64,000 bases of DNA, taken from Streptomyces diacarni. GTDB taxonomy: Bacteria > Actinomycetota > Actinomycetes > Streptomycetales > Streptomycetaceae. The position numbers were made by a program, and so were the translations under genes. The stretch spans positions 172,211 to 236,210 of the forward strand of contig NZ_QOIN01000034.1 in assembly GCF_003323715.1 (NCBI RefSeq). Reading direction: 5' to 3'. Below the pieces are notes generated by a model that made no database searches, was not told where the DNA came from, and was given only the letters and a program-made list of their open reading frames with translations. Shown piece after piece: positions 33,573 to 42,513 of this stretch. Positions within the stretch are counted from its first letter, which is position 1; every line of letters starts with the position of its first letter.

Positions 33573-33600
33573 GGCCCCGCTCGCCACGGCGAGCGGGGCC
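33573..33600 (-). terminator. Terminator of pepA
   Basis: GGCCCCGCTCGCC (33573-33585) and GGCGAGCGGGGCC (33588-33600) form a GC-rich stem about 30 bp past the pepA stop. Confidence 0.82.
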
Positions 33601-33630
33601 CACACGCCCGTCGGCGATGTGGCGGACGTC

Positions 33631-35184
33631 TCAGCCCAGGTCGCCGTCCGCCGTGCGCTCCACGAGTCGCACCAGCGTACGGACCGCGGAGCCCGTGCCG
33701 CCCTTGGGCGTGTAGCCGAACGGCGCCGCCTCGTTGAAGGCCGGGCCCGCGATGTCCAGGTGCGCCCAGGGGATGTCCTCGGGCACGAACTCCTTCAGGA
33801 ACACCCCGGCCAGCAGGCCGCCGCCCATCCGGTCGCCCACGTTGGCCATGTCGGCGACCGGCGAGTCGATGCCCTTGCGCAGGTGGGCGGGCATCGGCAT
33901 CGGCCAGGCGTCCTCGCCCGCCTCGCCGGCCGCCTCGTGCACGGCGGTGCGGAAGGCGTCGTCGTTCGCCATGATCCCGAACGTCCGGGCACCCAGTGCC
34001 ACCATCATGGCGCCGGTCAGCGTCGCCACGTCCACCAGCGCGTCCGGCTGCTCCTCGCCGGCCCTGGCCAGCGCGTCCGCCATCACCAGACGGCCCTCGG
34101 CGTCGGTGTTGAGCACCTCCACGGTCTTGCCGCTGTACATGGTCAGCACATCACCCGGACGGGTGGCCGAGCCCGACGGCATGTTCTCGGCCAGCGCCAG
34201 CCAGCCGGTCACGTTGGCGCGCAGCCCCATCCTGGCCGCCGCCACGACGGTCGAGAAGACGGCGGCGGCGCCGCTCATGTCGCACTTCATCGTCTCGTTG
34301 TGACCCGCGGGCTTGAGCGAGATGCCGCCCGAGTCGTAGGTGATGCCCTTGCCGATCAGGGCCAGGGACTTCTTCGCCTTCGGGTGCGACCAGCCGACCC
34401 GCACCAGGCGCGGCGGCTGCGTCGACCCGTTGCCGACGCCCAGGATGCCGCCGTAGCCGCCCTTGGTCAGCGCCTTCTCGTCCAGCACCTCGATGGTGAG
34501 GCCGTACTCCTTGGCCGCGGCACGCACCTCGCCGGCGAACGCCTTCGGGTCCAGACCGTTCGCCGGGGTGTTGATCAGGTCCCGGGCGCGGTGCACCTCC
34601 TCGGCGACCACCACGGCACGCTCGGCGGCCGCCTTGTGCGCCTTGTCCCGCGCCTTCGCGCCGACCAGCGCGATCTCCGCCAGTGGCGCGCTCTTGGCGT
34701 CCTTCTTCGCGCTGCTGTCCTTGCCCTTGTAGGAGGTGAAGGAGTAGGCGCCCAGCAGCGCGCCCTCGGCGACCGCGGCGACGGCCTCCGCGTCCTCGAC
34801 CGGCAGCGCGAAGGCCGCCTTCTTGGTGCCCGCCAGCGCCCGGGCCGCCGCACCCGCCGCGCGCCGCAGCACCTCCGGCTCGAAGGGCTCCTTGCCGTCC
34901 GCCGCCTCGCCGAGACCGACGGTCACCACGACCGGAGCCTTCACCCCGGCCGCCGGCGCCGGGAGCTTGGTGACCTCTCCCTCGCCGCCGCTCGCGCCGA
35001 GCGTCTCCAGCGTCGCGGCGAGCTTGCCGCCGTACGCCTTGTCGACGGCCTCCGCGCCGGGCGCGAGGACGAGCGAGGCCTTCTTGCCCGCCTTGTCGGC
35101 GGAGCCGCTTGTGGCGACGCCGACGACGACAGCGTCCGCGCGCAGGGTCGCCGCGGACGAGGAGCTGAGAGTCAGTGCAGACAC
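33631..35184 (-). CDS. pepA: Leucyl aminopeptidase (M17)
   Basis: The 517-residue protein has the M17 C-terminal catalytic domain, with GKGITYDSGGISLKP and the signature NTDAEGRLVMAD that carries metal ligands. The N-terminal domain is more variable and Ala/Lys-rich. It removes N-terminal residues from peptides in the cytoplasm using two divalent metals. It starts at GTG 35184 with AAGGAAG upstream. It lies between lpdA and cobS on the same strand with gaps of over 160 bp, so it is probably its own unit. Confidence 0.95.
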   Translation of the reverse strand: MSALTLSSSSAATLRADAVVVGVATSGSADKAGKKASLVLAPGAEAVDKAYGGKLAATLETLGASGGEGEVTKLPAPAAGVKAPVVVTVGLGEAADGKEPFEPEVLRRAAGAAARALAGTKKAAFALPVEDAEAVAAVAEGALLGAYSFTSYKGKDSSAKKDAKSAPLAEIALVGAKARDKAHKAAAERAVVVAEEVHRARDLINTPANGLDPKAFAGEVRAAAKEYGLTIEVLDEKALTKGGYGGILGVGNGSTQPPRLVRVGWSHPKAKKSLALIGKGITYDSGGISLKPAGHNETMKCDMSGAAAVFSTVVAAARMGLRANVTGWLALAENMPSGSATRPGDVLTMYSGKTVEVLNTDAEGRLVMADALARAGEEQPDALVDVATLTGAMMVALGARTFGIMANDDAFRTAVHEAAGEAGEDAWPMPMPAHLRKGIDSPVADMANVGDRMGGGLLAGVFLKEFVPEDIPWAHLDIAGPAFNEAAPFGYTPKGGTGSAVRTLVRLVERTADGDLG

Positions 35185-35348
35185 GTGGGAGAGACCTTCT
35201 TCCTTGACAGGGCGCGGAGTGCGAAGCCGCCTCCGGCTCAGGACGCTCCGGGCATGGTATGCCCGCCCCCTCCCCCGAACCGGGGACGGTTGGCACTTGC
35301 ACCGAACCCGTCACACACCGCGCCGTCGGACCCGTCGCCCACCGCGCC

Positions 35349-36122
35349 TCAGAGCGCGGCCACCACCAACGCGCACGTCGCCGCCACTTCGGCCAGCGCG
35401 CCGAACACGTCCCCCGTCACCCCGCCGAACCGCCGCACGCAGTGCCGCAGCAGCAACTCGGCGGCGCACAGCCCCAGTACGGCGCCCACCGCGAACACCG
35501 CGAGGGGCCCGGCGAGCCCGGCCACCACGGCCGCGGCCACCACCAGGACGGCGACACCCCACGCGGTGCCCCGCGGCACCGTGCCGGCGACCGCGGCGCC
35601 CAGGCCCTCGGGCCGCGCGGCGGCGACCCCCTCCCGCGAGGCGAGCGTGAGCGCGCCGCGCGCCACCAGCGCGGACATCACGACGGCGGCGGCCCCCACG
35701 GTCCAGCTCGCAGCGAACAACCGTGCCACGGAGGCGATCTGGGCCAGCAGCACGAACACGAGCGTGACGACGCCGAACGGGCCGATGTCCGACCGCTTCA
35801 TGATCCGCAGGGCTTCGTCCGCCGGCTTCGCGCTGCCCAGCCCGTCGGCGACGTCGGCGAGGCCGTCCAGGTGGAGGCCGCGGGTCAGCACGGCGCCGGT
35901 CGCCACGGCGGCGACGGCCGCGACGAGCGCGGACGCGCCGCACGCCAGGAGTACGCCGCCCACCGCGGCGGCCGCCAGGCCGACCACCACGCCGGCCAGC
36001 GGCGCGCAGACCATGCCCGCACGGGCAGCCGCCCGGTCCCAGCGGGTGACCCGCACGGGCAGCACCGTCAAGGTGCCGAGAGCGAACCGTATGCCGTCGC
36101 CGGGCGTGGGGGAACGATCCAT
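35349..36122 (-). CDS. cobS: Adenosylcobinamide-GDP ribazoletransferase (cobalamin synthase)
   Basis: The 257-residue hydrophobic protein carries the CobS/CobV hallmarks LTRGLHLDGLADVADGLGS and MKRSDIGPFGV, where Mg-binding acidic residues lie. It joins adenosylcobinamide-GDP to alpha-ribazole (phosphate) at the membrane. ATG 36122 is preferred over an in-frame upstream start. It is the third gene of the leftward cobU-cobT-cobS set. Confidence 0.94.
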   Translation of the reverse strand: MDRSPTPGDGIRFALGTLTVLPVRVTRWDRAAARAGMVCAPLAGVVVGLAAAAVGGVLLACGASALVAAVAAVATGAVLTRGLHLDGLADVADGLGSAKPADEALRIMKRSDIGPFGVVTLVFVLLAQIASVARLFAASWTVGAAAVVMSALVARGALTLASREGVAAARPEGLGAAVAGTVPRGTAWGVAVLVVAAAVVAGLAGPLAVFAVGAVLGLCAAELLLRHCVRRFGGVTGDVFGALAEVAATCALVVAAL

Positions 36123-36219
36123 GGCCGAGCACGTTACCGGGCCCGCCACCGCACAGGGGCGGGCCCTTCGCGTCCGGCACACGGTGAGGGCCGTGCCCGT
36201 ACGGCAGGGCTCAGGGGGC

Positions 36220-37320
36220 TCAGGTGGCGTCGAGGGCGCTCTGCTCGGTGGGGGAGGGCGCAGACTCGCTCTCGTGCACGGGCAGCTCCGCTGCCAGCGC
36301 GGCGGCGGCCCGGACCAGCGGCAGGGCCAGCAGCGCCCCGGTGCCGCCGCCGACGGCGACGCCCTGTTCCAGGAGCGGGTCGGCGGCGAGCCGGTCGAGC
36401 GCCTTGGCGTGGGCCGGCTCGCCGCCCAACTGCCCGGCGAGCCACCAGTCGGGCGCGCGGAAGGCCACCCGCTGGCCGACCAGCGCGCAGGCCGCGGAGA
36501 CGACGCCGTCGAGGACGACGGGGGTGTGGCGCACCGCGCACTGGAGGAGGAAGCCGGTCATGGCGGTCAGGTCGGCGCCGCCGACGGTGGCCAGCAGCTG
36601 GAGCTGGTCGCCCAGCACGGGGCGGGCCCTGCGCAGGCCGTCCCGGATGGCGGCGCACTTGCGCATCCACGTCAGGTCGTCGATGCGGCCGCCGCCGCGC
36701 CCCGTCACGACGGAGGCGTCGGTGCCGCACAGGGCGGCGATCAGGGCGCCCGCCGCGGTGGTCCCGCCGACGCTGAGGTCGCCGAGGACGACGAGGTCGC
36801 ATCCCGCGTCGGCTTCCTCGTCCGCGACGGCCATCCCGGCGCGGAAGGCCTCCTCGGCTTCCCCGAGCGTGAGGGTGTCCTCGGCATCGAGCCGCCCCGA
36901 GGAGCGGCGGACCCGGTGCCGGGTGACCTCGGCGGGCAGTTCGGCCGGGTCGCAGTCCAGCCCCATGTCGACGACGCGCACCGGCACCTCGAAGCGCCGG
37001 GCCAGCACGGCGGCGGGGGAGGCGCCGTCGAGCAGCGCGCGCACGAGGTGGTGGGCGGTGCCCGCCTCGCGCGTGGAGACGCCGAGTTCGGCGACGCCGT
37101 GGTCGCCGGCGAACACGACGAGCCGGGGGTTGGCGACGGGCCGCACCGGAACCTGGGCCTGCGCGGAGCTGAGCCATTCGCCCAGGTCGTCGAGGCGGCC
37201 GAGCGCCTGCGGGGGCAGCCCGGTCCGGGTGCGCCGCTCCTCGGCCTGCCGCCGCAGGGCGCCGTGCGGCCGCTCGATGAGGTCGGAGAAGTCGTCAAGG
37301 TCCAGGCTGCGCTCGCTCAT
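36220..37320 (-). CDS. cobT: Nicotinate-nucleotide-dimethylbenzimidazole phosphoribosyltransferase
   Basis: The 366-residue protein matches CobT across its length (FAGDHGVAELGVSTREAG, VLGDLSVGGTTAAGALIA, VLDGVVSAACALV). It activates the lower ligand base by transferring phosphoribose from nicotinate mononucleotide. Near the C-terminus, where enteric CobT has GEGTGA with its catalytic glutamate, this protein reads GGGTGA with Gly325 at that place. The rest of the active site looks conserved. Confidence 0.9.
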   Translation of the reverse strand: MSERSLDLDDFSDLIERPHGALRRQAEERRTRTGLPPQALGRLDDLGEWLSSAQAQVPVRPVANPRLVVFAGDHGVAELGVSTREAGTAHHLVRALLDGASPAAVLARRFEVPVRVVDMGLDCDPAELPAEVTRHRVRRSSGRLDAEDTLTLGEAEEAFRAGMAVADEEADAGCDLVVLGDLSVGGTTAAGALIAALCGTDASVVTGRGGGRIDDLTWMRKCAAIRDGLRRARPVLGDQLQLLATVGGADLTAMTGFLLQCAVRHTPVVLDGVVSAACALVGQRVAFRAPDWWLAGQLGGEPAHAKALDRLAADPLLEQGVAVGGGTGALLALPLVRAAAALAAELPVHESESAPSPTEQSALDAT

Positions 37321-37419
37321 GATCTGGGAGCGTACGTGAGTCCCCCGCACGCTTCATCCCTCGGCCGGCGCGGGGATCCGGGCGGGGTCAGGCGCCGATC
37401 CCGCGGGCCGCCGGCGGGC

Positions 37420-38634
37420 TCACCGCAGAGGTACGGGCACGCCGGCGACGGTCAGCAGGACGTGCTCGCACTCGGCGGCGAACCGGGCGTTGAGGCGGCC
37501 GAGTTCGTCGCGGAAGCGGCGCCCCGCGGGGGTGGCGGGCACCACCCCGGAGCCGACCTCGTTGCTGACCGCGACCAGCCGCCGCGGGGTCGCTCGCACC
37601 GCCGCCACCAGCGCCTCCACCCGCTCGGCCAGCGCGGTGGCGCCGCCGCGCGCCCACAGGGTGTCGTCCCAGGCCTCGATCTCGTCCATCGTGCGGGTCA
37701 GCCACAGCGACAGGCAGTCGATCAGCAGCGGCGGTCCCGGGTCCGCGAGCAGGGGCACCAGGTCGCAGGTCTCCTCGGTGCGCCACGAGGTGGGGCGGCG
37801 TTCTCGGTGTTCGGCCACCCGTGCGCCCCATTCGGGGTCGTCGTCGCGGCTGCCGCCGGTGGCCACATAGACCACGCCGGGGAAGGCGGCCAGTCGCCGT
37901 TCGGCCTCCACGGACTTGCCGGAGCGGGCTCCGCCCAGTACGAGGGTGCGCCGGGGGACCTCGGGGAGCTCGTCGGCGCCCGCGTACGCGCCGACGGCGA
38001 GCGTCGTACCGTCGGGCACGGTGTGGGCGCCCGCCGCCGCCAGCCGCCGGTGCAGTTCGTCCCCGGGCGGCGCGTCGTGCCCCAGGTGGACGGCCAGTAC
38101 GTCCGTGGCGGGGCCGACGGCTCCGGCGTCCCGCAGCGCGGCCGGCGCGTCGGGGCGGCCCAGGACGTCCAGCGCCACCAGGTCGCAGGGCGCGCCGTAC
38201 ACGTGCGGGGCGCCCGCACCCGCGGGAGCGGCGCCCGGCGGCAGATACAGCAGCCTGCGGGCGTCGGGGCCCGTGACCAGGTAGCCGGTGCCGGGCGTGT
38301 CCAGGGCGAGGGCCTGGACGCGGTGTCCGCTGATCAGCGCCAGTTCCTGCCGTTCCGGCACCCGCACGGGCGCGGGCAGCCCCGCGGGCACCTCCAGCGC
38401 CGGCCCGTCGTGCGGGTGCGTCAGCAGCACCTGGCGTACGCCGCTGAGCGACGCTCCGGCGCGGGCGGCGGCGAAGGCGGGCCCGGGGGTGAGGTCGAGC
38501 AGCAGTGTGCCGTCCACCAGCAGCGCGGTCGCGGCGCGCGCCCGGTCGCCTCTCGCGGCGGCGCAGCGCGCGCAGGGGCAGTCGGGTGCGGGGAGTCCTG
38601 CGGGTGAGCCGGTGCCGAGCAGAGTGAGTTCCAC
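37420..38634 (-). CDS. cobU: MBL-fold domain fused to CobU kinase/guanylyltransferase
   Basis: In this 404-residue protein residues 1-225 resemble a metallo-beta-lactamase-type fold (VELTLLGTGSPAGLPAPDCP, LLTHPHDGPA) with degenerate metal-ligand spacing. Residues about 230-404 are CobU: P-loop LVLGGARSGKSVEAERRL, LLIDCLSLWLTR and SNEVGSGVVPATPAGRRFRD. CobU phosphorylates adenosylcobinamide and transfers GMP to it. GTG 38634 is the preferred start. The N-terminal domain's role is unknown. Confidence 0.9.
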   Translation of the reverse strand: MELTLLGTGSPAGLPAPDCPCARCAAARGDRARAATALLVDGTLLLDLTPGPAFAAARAGASLSGVRQVLLTHPHDGPALEVPAGLPAPVRVPERQELALISGHRVQALALDTPGTGYLVTGPDARRLLYLPPGAAPAGAGAPHVYGAPCDLVALDVLGRPDAPAALRDAGAVGPATDVLAVHLGHDAPPGDELHRRLAAAGAHTVPDGTTLAVGAYAGADELPEVPRRTLVLGGARSGKSVEAERRLAAFPGVVYVATGGSRDDDPEWGARVAEHRERRPTSWRTEETCDLVPLLADPGPPLLIDCLSLWLTRTMDEIEAWDDTLWARGGATALAERVEALVAAVRATPRRLVAVSNEVGSGVVPATPAGRRFRDELGRLNARFAAECEHVLLTVAGVPVPLR

Positions 38635-38718
38635 CCACCGATCGTCTCCTGACCTGCCGCCGGACGCGCACAGGGGACTACGCTTCCGGGAGCAACGGCC
38701 GATCTGACGGAGGCATCG

Positions 38719-38970
38719 ATGGCGTGGACGTGGCGGTTCGAGAAGGCCGACGGTTCGCAGACGGAACCCGCGGTCGAGCCCGAGGAGTTCCCCACCCAGT
38801 CGGACGCCGAGTCGTGGATCGGCGAGGTCTGGCGGGAGCTGCTGGAGGGCGGCACCGATCAGGTGACCCTCCAAGAGGACGGCTCCACGGTCTACGGCCC
38901 GATGAGCCTGCACGACGCCTCCGGAGCGGACGGCGAGGACGGCGAGGACGGGGACGCCGCCGAGGAGTGA
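38719..38970 (+). CDS. Conserved small acidic protein, 83 aa
   Basis: ATG 38719 follows GACGGAGG. The product starts MAWTWRFEKADGSQTEP and ends in a run of Asp/Glu/Gly. It is soluble, acidic and without a catalytic motif. I recognise it only as a small conserved Streptomyces protein of unknown function. It is divergent from the cob genes. Confidence 0.75.
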   Translation: MAWTWRFEKADGSQTEPAVEPEEFPTQSDAESWIGEVWRELLEGGTDQVTLQEDGSTVYGPMSLHDASGADGEDGEDGDAAEE

Positions 38971-39117
38971 GCCACGCCGGGCGGCGCCCCGCGTGCGCCG
39001 CCCGGTGCGGAGGCCGCGGCGCGGTGCTGCGGACCGCGGCGCGGTGCGCCCGGCAACTTCCGTGCGCCCGCGGCGCGTTGCGCGAAAACCCGCGCTGAGC
39101 CGCTACCCTCGGTGCGC

Positions 39118-39555
39118 ATGAACGTACGTGGCGCTGTTTACGTGGTCCTGCGGGGCCCGGCCGACAAACGCGAGAAGGCCCTGACGACGCTGAAGAAGGC
39201 GGGGATCTTCGCCGAGCGGTCCGTGCGCGGGCCCGAGCAGATCGAGGCCTTCTTCCACGGCGGCGACGAGCGTCCCAGCCCCCGCTTCATGGACGCCTGC
39301 GCGGCCCATGTCGGCAAGGCGCTGATCGGCACGGACTTCGCGGTGGAGGAGACCGGCACCATCAGCAGCGCGGCCGCGTCCCGCCGCCTCGCCTACAACC
39401 GGCGGACGGGGGAGTGGCTGGGGGCCTTCATCGACACGGAGGCTCCCGAGGAGGCCCGGGCCGAGACGCTGGCGCACCTGGCGCGCGAGCAGGGCATCGA
39501 CGTCGCCGACATAGAGCTCCGCGAGCCGCCGGAGAGCCGGCTCCCGGCGGTCTGA
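39118..39555 (+). CDS. Conserved hypothetical protein, 145 aa
   Basis: The product begins MNVRGAVYVVLRGPADKREKAL and is an alpha/beta soluble protein without known motifs. The start could be GTG 39112 or ATG 39118. A -10-like TACCCT about ten bases before the ATG and the lack of a ribosome site suggest a leaderless transcript from ATG 39118. The function is unknown. Confidence 0.7.
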   Translation: MNVRGAVYVVLRGPADKREKALTTLKKAGIFAERSVRGPEQIEAFFHGGDERPSPRFMDACAAHVGKALIGTDFAVEETGTISSAAASRRLAYNRRTGEWLGAFIDTEAPEEARAETLAHLAREQGIDVADIELREPPESRLPAV

Positions 39556-39668
39556 ACCCGGAGCGGCCCGCCCCGCCCGGTTGCCCGCGCGCCTGCCGCA
39601 GGAGGGCGGACACGGGTGCCTGACGCGCGCCCCACCGGGGGCGCGCACCCGGCCGGGGGCGCCCCCAC

Positions 39669-39702
39669 CGCCTGTCTCAGCCCGGGTGTGCCCGGACAGG
39701 CG
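39669..39702. terminator. Hairpin between convergent genes
   Basis: CGCCTGTC (39669-39676) and GACAGGCG (39695-39702) enclose a further CCGGG/CCCGG pairing. It is a probable bidirectional terminator for the 145-aa gene and the methyltransferase. Confidence 0.6.
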
Positions 39703-39748
39703 TCCCTGTCCCAGCCGGCTGTCCGGGCCGCGCACGGCGAAGGCCGTC

Positions 39749-40501
39749 TCAGCCGCGCACGCCGAACAGGTGCAGTGACGGGGCGACGCCCCGGTAGGGG
39801 TCCATCCGGCAGGCGAGTTCCTCCACGGCGGCAGCCGCCTCGGCAGCGGCCTCGTGGGCCGCGTCAGCCGCGTCGGCGGACTGTTCCTGTCCGGCCGCCG
39901 ACCCGGCATCCCCGTGGGAGCCGTCCGCCGCGAAGACGCCCACGCCGTACCAGCACTCCAGCGGCACCCCGATCCGCGCCAGGAACGAGGTCAGGGCCTC
40001 CCGCCGCAGGAAGCGGTCGCTCTCCTCGGGCTGGGCCACGAGCGCCGCCCGAGCCGCCCGCCAGTCCCCGGCGAGCCCGGGGCGCATCGCGCGGGCAGCC
40101 GCGTTCGGGATCACCAGCGACAGCAGCCCCCCGGTGTCCAGCACCCGGGCGAGCCCGGCCAGCGTGCTGTCCGGATCCTTCGCCCGGTCGAGCACGCCGT
40201 GGCAGAGCACCACGTCGAACGTGCCGGGCAGGAAGTGCGCCCCGGTGTCCTGACCGCTGCCGGCCAGTGCGCGGAAGCGCGCCCGTATGCCCTCGGGCTC
40301 CGTCTCCAGCGCGGAGGTGAACGCGGCCAGCCGCCCCGGATCGGATTCGAGACCCGTCACCTGGTGTCCGCCGCGGGCCAGCCGCAGCGCCTGCGCGCCG
40401 TCGCCGAGGGCGACGTCCAGCACCCGCAGCCGGCGCCCCACCTCGAAGTGCGTCGCGATCCGCTCCTCGAGCTGCCGGGCGACCAGCTCGTGCCGGATCA
40501 G
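39749..40501 (-). CDS. Class I SAM-dependent methyltransferase
   Basis: The protein has the SAM-binding motif I as LRVLDVALGDGAQALRLA, an acidic motif II (GLESDP) and FDVVLCHGVLDRAKDP, with an Ala/Glu-rich C-terminal stretch. The substrate is unknown. No ATG, GTG or TTG is available near the expected N-terminus. The most likely start is CTG 40501, whose CTGA overlaps the stop of the upstream DUF3043 gene; the only upstream ATG (40687) would overlap that gene by 190 bp. Confidence 0.8.
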   Translation of the reverse strand: MIRHELVARQLEERIATHFEVGRRLRVLDVALGDGAQALRLARGGHQVTGLESDPGRLAAFTSALETEPEGIRARFRALAGSGQDTGAHFLPGTFDVVLCHGVLDRAKDPDSTLAGLARVLDTGGLLSLVIPNAAARAMRPGLAGDWRAARAALVAQPEESDRFLRREALTSFLARIGVPLECWYGVGVFAADGSHGDAGSAAGQEQSADAADAAHEAAAEAAAAVEELACRMDPYRGVAPSLHLFGVRG

Positions 40502-41094
40502 GGCTTCTCGCCGCGCTTGACCTGCGGCTTGGGCAGGCGCATGCGGCGCATTTGAAGGGTCCGCATCAGCGCGTAGGCGACGGCGCCCCTGCGGTTCTCC
40601 TTCGGGTGACGCTCGGCGATCTTCTTCTTCAGCCGGACGGCGACGCCGATCGAGTCGAGGACGATCAGGATGATCACCACGAGCCACAGCAGCAGCGAGA
40701 TGCTCCGCAGCTGCGGCGAGGGCAGCATGCTCAGCACCAGGATGATCACGGCCAGGGGCAGGAAGAACTCGGCCACGCTGTAGCGCGAGTCGACGAAGTC
40801 GCGCGCCAGCCGCCGCACCGGGCCCTTGTCCCTGGCGGGCAGATAGCGCTCGTCACCCCCCGCCAGCGCCTCACGCTGCTTGACCGCGTCGGCCCTGCGG
40901 GCCTCCCGCTGCCGCTTGGCGGCGTCCTTGCGGGTCATCGGGCCGCTGGACATGGGGCGGCGCGGCCCGCGCGCCTCGTTGCGCTTGGGGGTCGGCCGGC
41001 CCTTGGGGGCCTGCGGGTCGCGGGACTGTCTGGGCTCGGCCCGGTCCTCGGGGGACTTCACGGCCTGCCCTTCTTTCGAACGGCTACGGAACAC
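40498..41094 (-). CDS. DUF3043 membrane protein
   Basis: The 198-residue protein has a long basic, charged N-terminal half (about 1-100) followed by two adjacent transmembrane helices (about 108-150: FFLPLAVIILVLSML and LLLWLVVIILIVLDSI) and a basic tail. It matches actinobacterial DUF3043; the function is unknown. It starts at GTG 41094. It is coupled to the methyltransferase by a 4-bp overlap, suggesting joint expression. Confidence 0.88.
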   Translation of the reverse strand: MFRSRSKEGQAVKSPEDRAEPRQSRDPQAPKGRPTPKRNEARGPRRPMSSGPMTRKDAAKRQREARRADAVKQREALAGGDERYLPARDKGPVRRLARDFVDSRYSVAEFFLPLAVIILVLSMLPSPQLRSISLLLWLVVIILIVLDSIGVAVRLKKKIAERHPKENRRGAVAYALMRTLQMRRMRLPKPQVKRGEKP

Positions 41095-41335
41095 ACCTCA
41101 AGAGTACGGTGTGCGTGTGAGTGTCCCCCAGCCCCTGGGGGGAGACCGGAGAAGACCGGTCCCCGCCGCTGGGAGACATCTACTCCCTGCGCCGGAGAGG
41201 ACACGGAACTGATCGTCCTCCAGGAGGAGCGCATCAGTGCCCGAACGGTGCGGTAATGGAAGAGGGCCCCGTACTCTGGGGACCAGTAGATCTGCCGAGG
41301 GTTTGAGTCCGTTACGAAGGGGGCGCGCGAGGCCC

Positions 41336-42142
41336 ATGAGCGGTGTCATGAAGCGTATGGGGATGATCTTCCGCGCGAAGGCCAACAAGGCCCTGGACCG
41401 GGCTGAGGACCCGCGCGAGACGCTCGACTACTCGTACCAGAAACAGCTGGAGCTGCTGCAGAAGGTGCGCAGGGGCGTCGCCGACGTCGCGACCTCCCGC
41501 AAGCGCCTCGAGTTGCAGATGACCCAGTTGCAGGGGCAGTCCTCGAAGCTGGAGGACCAGGGCAAGAAGGCTCTGGCTCTGGGGCGTGAGGATCTGGCCA
41601 GGGAGGCGCTGTCCCGCAAGTCGGCGCTCCAGCAGCAGGTCACGGACCTGGAGGGGCAGCACCAGACCCTCCAGGGCGAGGAGGAGAAGCTGACGCTGGC
41701 GGCGCAGCGGCTCCAGGCCAAGGTCGACGCGTTCCGCACCAAGAAGGAGACGATCAAGGCCACCTACACGGCCGCCCAGGCCCAGACCCGGATCGGCGAG
41801 GCCTTCTCCGGCATCTCCGAGGAGATGGGCGACGTCGGCATGGCCATCCAGCGTGCCGAGGACAAGACGGCACAGCTCCAGGCCCGCTCCGGTGCCATCG
41901 ACGAGCTGCTGGCCTCCGGCGCTCTGGACGACCAGTCCGGGATGGCCAAGGACGACATCACCGCCGAGCTCGACCGCCTCTCCGGCGGCGGCGACGTGGA
42001 GCTGGAGCTCCAGCGGATGAAGGCGGAGCTGGCCGGCGGCAGCAGCGAAGGCGGCCGGCAGGCCCTCGAAGGCGGCCAGGGCGAGGGGGGCCAGGCGAGT
42101 GGCGCCCAGCAGCAGGACACGCCCCGGTTCAACAAGGACTGA
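41336..42142 (+). CDS. pspA: PspA/IM30 family envelope-stress protein
   Basis: The 268-residue protein starts MSGVMKRMGMIFRAKANKAL and is almost wholly helical coiled coil (residues about 25-220), as in PspA/Vipp1. It ends in a Gly/Gln-rich disordered tail. It binds and stabilises damaged membranes and can assemble into ESCRT-III-like polymers. GAGG precedes the ATG. It is followed by pspAA and a two-component pair, an arrangement that ties it to envelope-stress sensing. Confidence 0.95.
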   Translation: MSGVMKRMGMIFRAKANKALDRAEDPRETLDYSYQKQLELLQKVRRGVADVATSRKRLELQMTQLQGQSSKLEDQGKKALALGREDLAREALSRKSALQQQVTDLEGQHQTLQGEEEKLTLAAQRLQAKVDAFRTKKETIKATYTAAQAQTRIGEAFSGISEEMGDVGMAIQRAEDKTAQLQARSGAIDELLASGALDDQSGMAKDDITAELDRLSGGGDVELELQRMKAELAGGSSEGGRQALEGGQGEGGQASGAQQQDTPRFNKD

Positions 42143-42187
42143 GCCGGGCGTGAGCGGCATCCCCCGCAGCCCGAGGAGGAGAGCGAC

Positions 42188-42466
42188 ATGATCGTGCGGA
42201 TCATGGGCGAAGGCCAGGTGCAGCTGGACGACAGGCACTTCGTCGAGCTGAACAAGCTGGACGACGAGCTCCTGGAGGAGATGGAGAACGGCGACGAGGC
42301 GGGCTTCCGCCGCACTCTCGGCGCGCTGCTGGACGCGGTACGCAGGCTGGGCAGCCCGCTGCCCGACGACGCGCTGGAGCCCTCCGAGCTGATCCTGCCC
42401 GCCCCGGACGCCACGCTCGAAGAGGTGCGGGACATGCTGGGCGACGACGGACTCATCCCCGGCTGA
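42188..42466 (+). CDS. pspAA: PspA-associated protein PspAA
   Basis: The 92-residue acidic protein (MIVRIMGEGQVQLDDRHFVELNKLD) matches the small PspAA domain found beside PspA in actinobacteria. It starts 45 bp after pspA with GAGGAGGAG upstream. It is presumed to act as a partner of PspA; its mechanism is not established. Confidence 0.88.
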   Translation: MIVRIMGEGQVQLDDRHFVELNKLDDELLEEMENGDEAGFRRTLGALLDAVRRLGSPLPDDALEPSELILPAPDATLEEVRDMLGDDGLIPG

Positions 42467-42513
42467 CCAGCGCCCCCCCGCACAAGAACAGACCAGGAGA
42501 GCCGGGCCTGACG

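Noticed and set aside
33619..38607. Very long rightward open frame antisense to pepA and cob genes
   Set aside because: This is a shadow frame produced by high GC. The opposite strand encodes clear pepA, cobS, cobT and cobU proteins.
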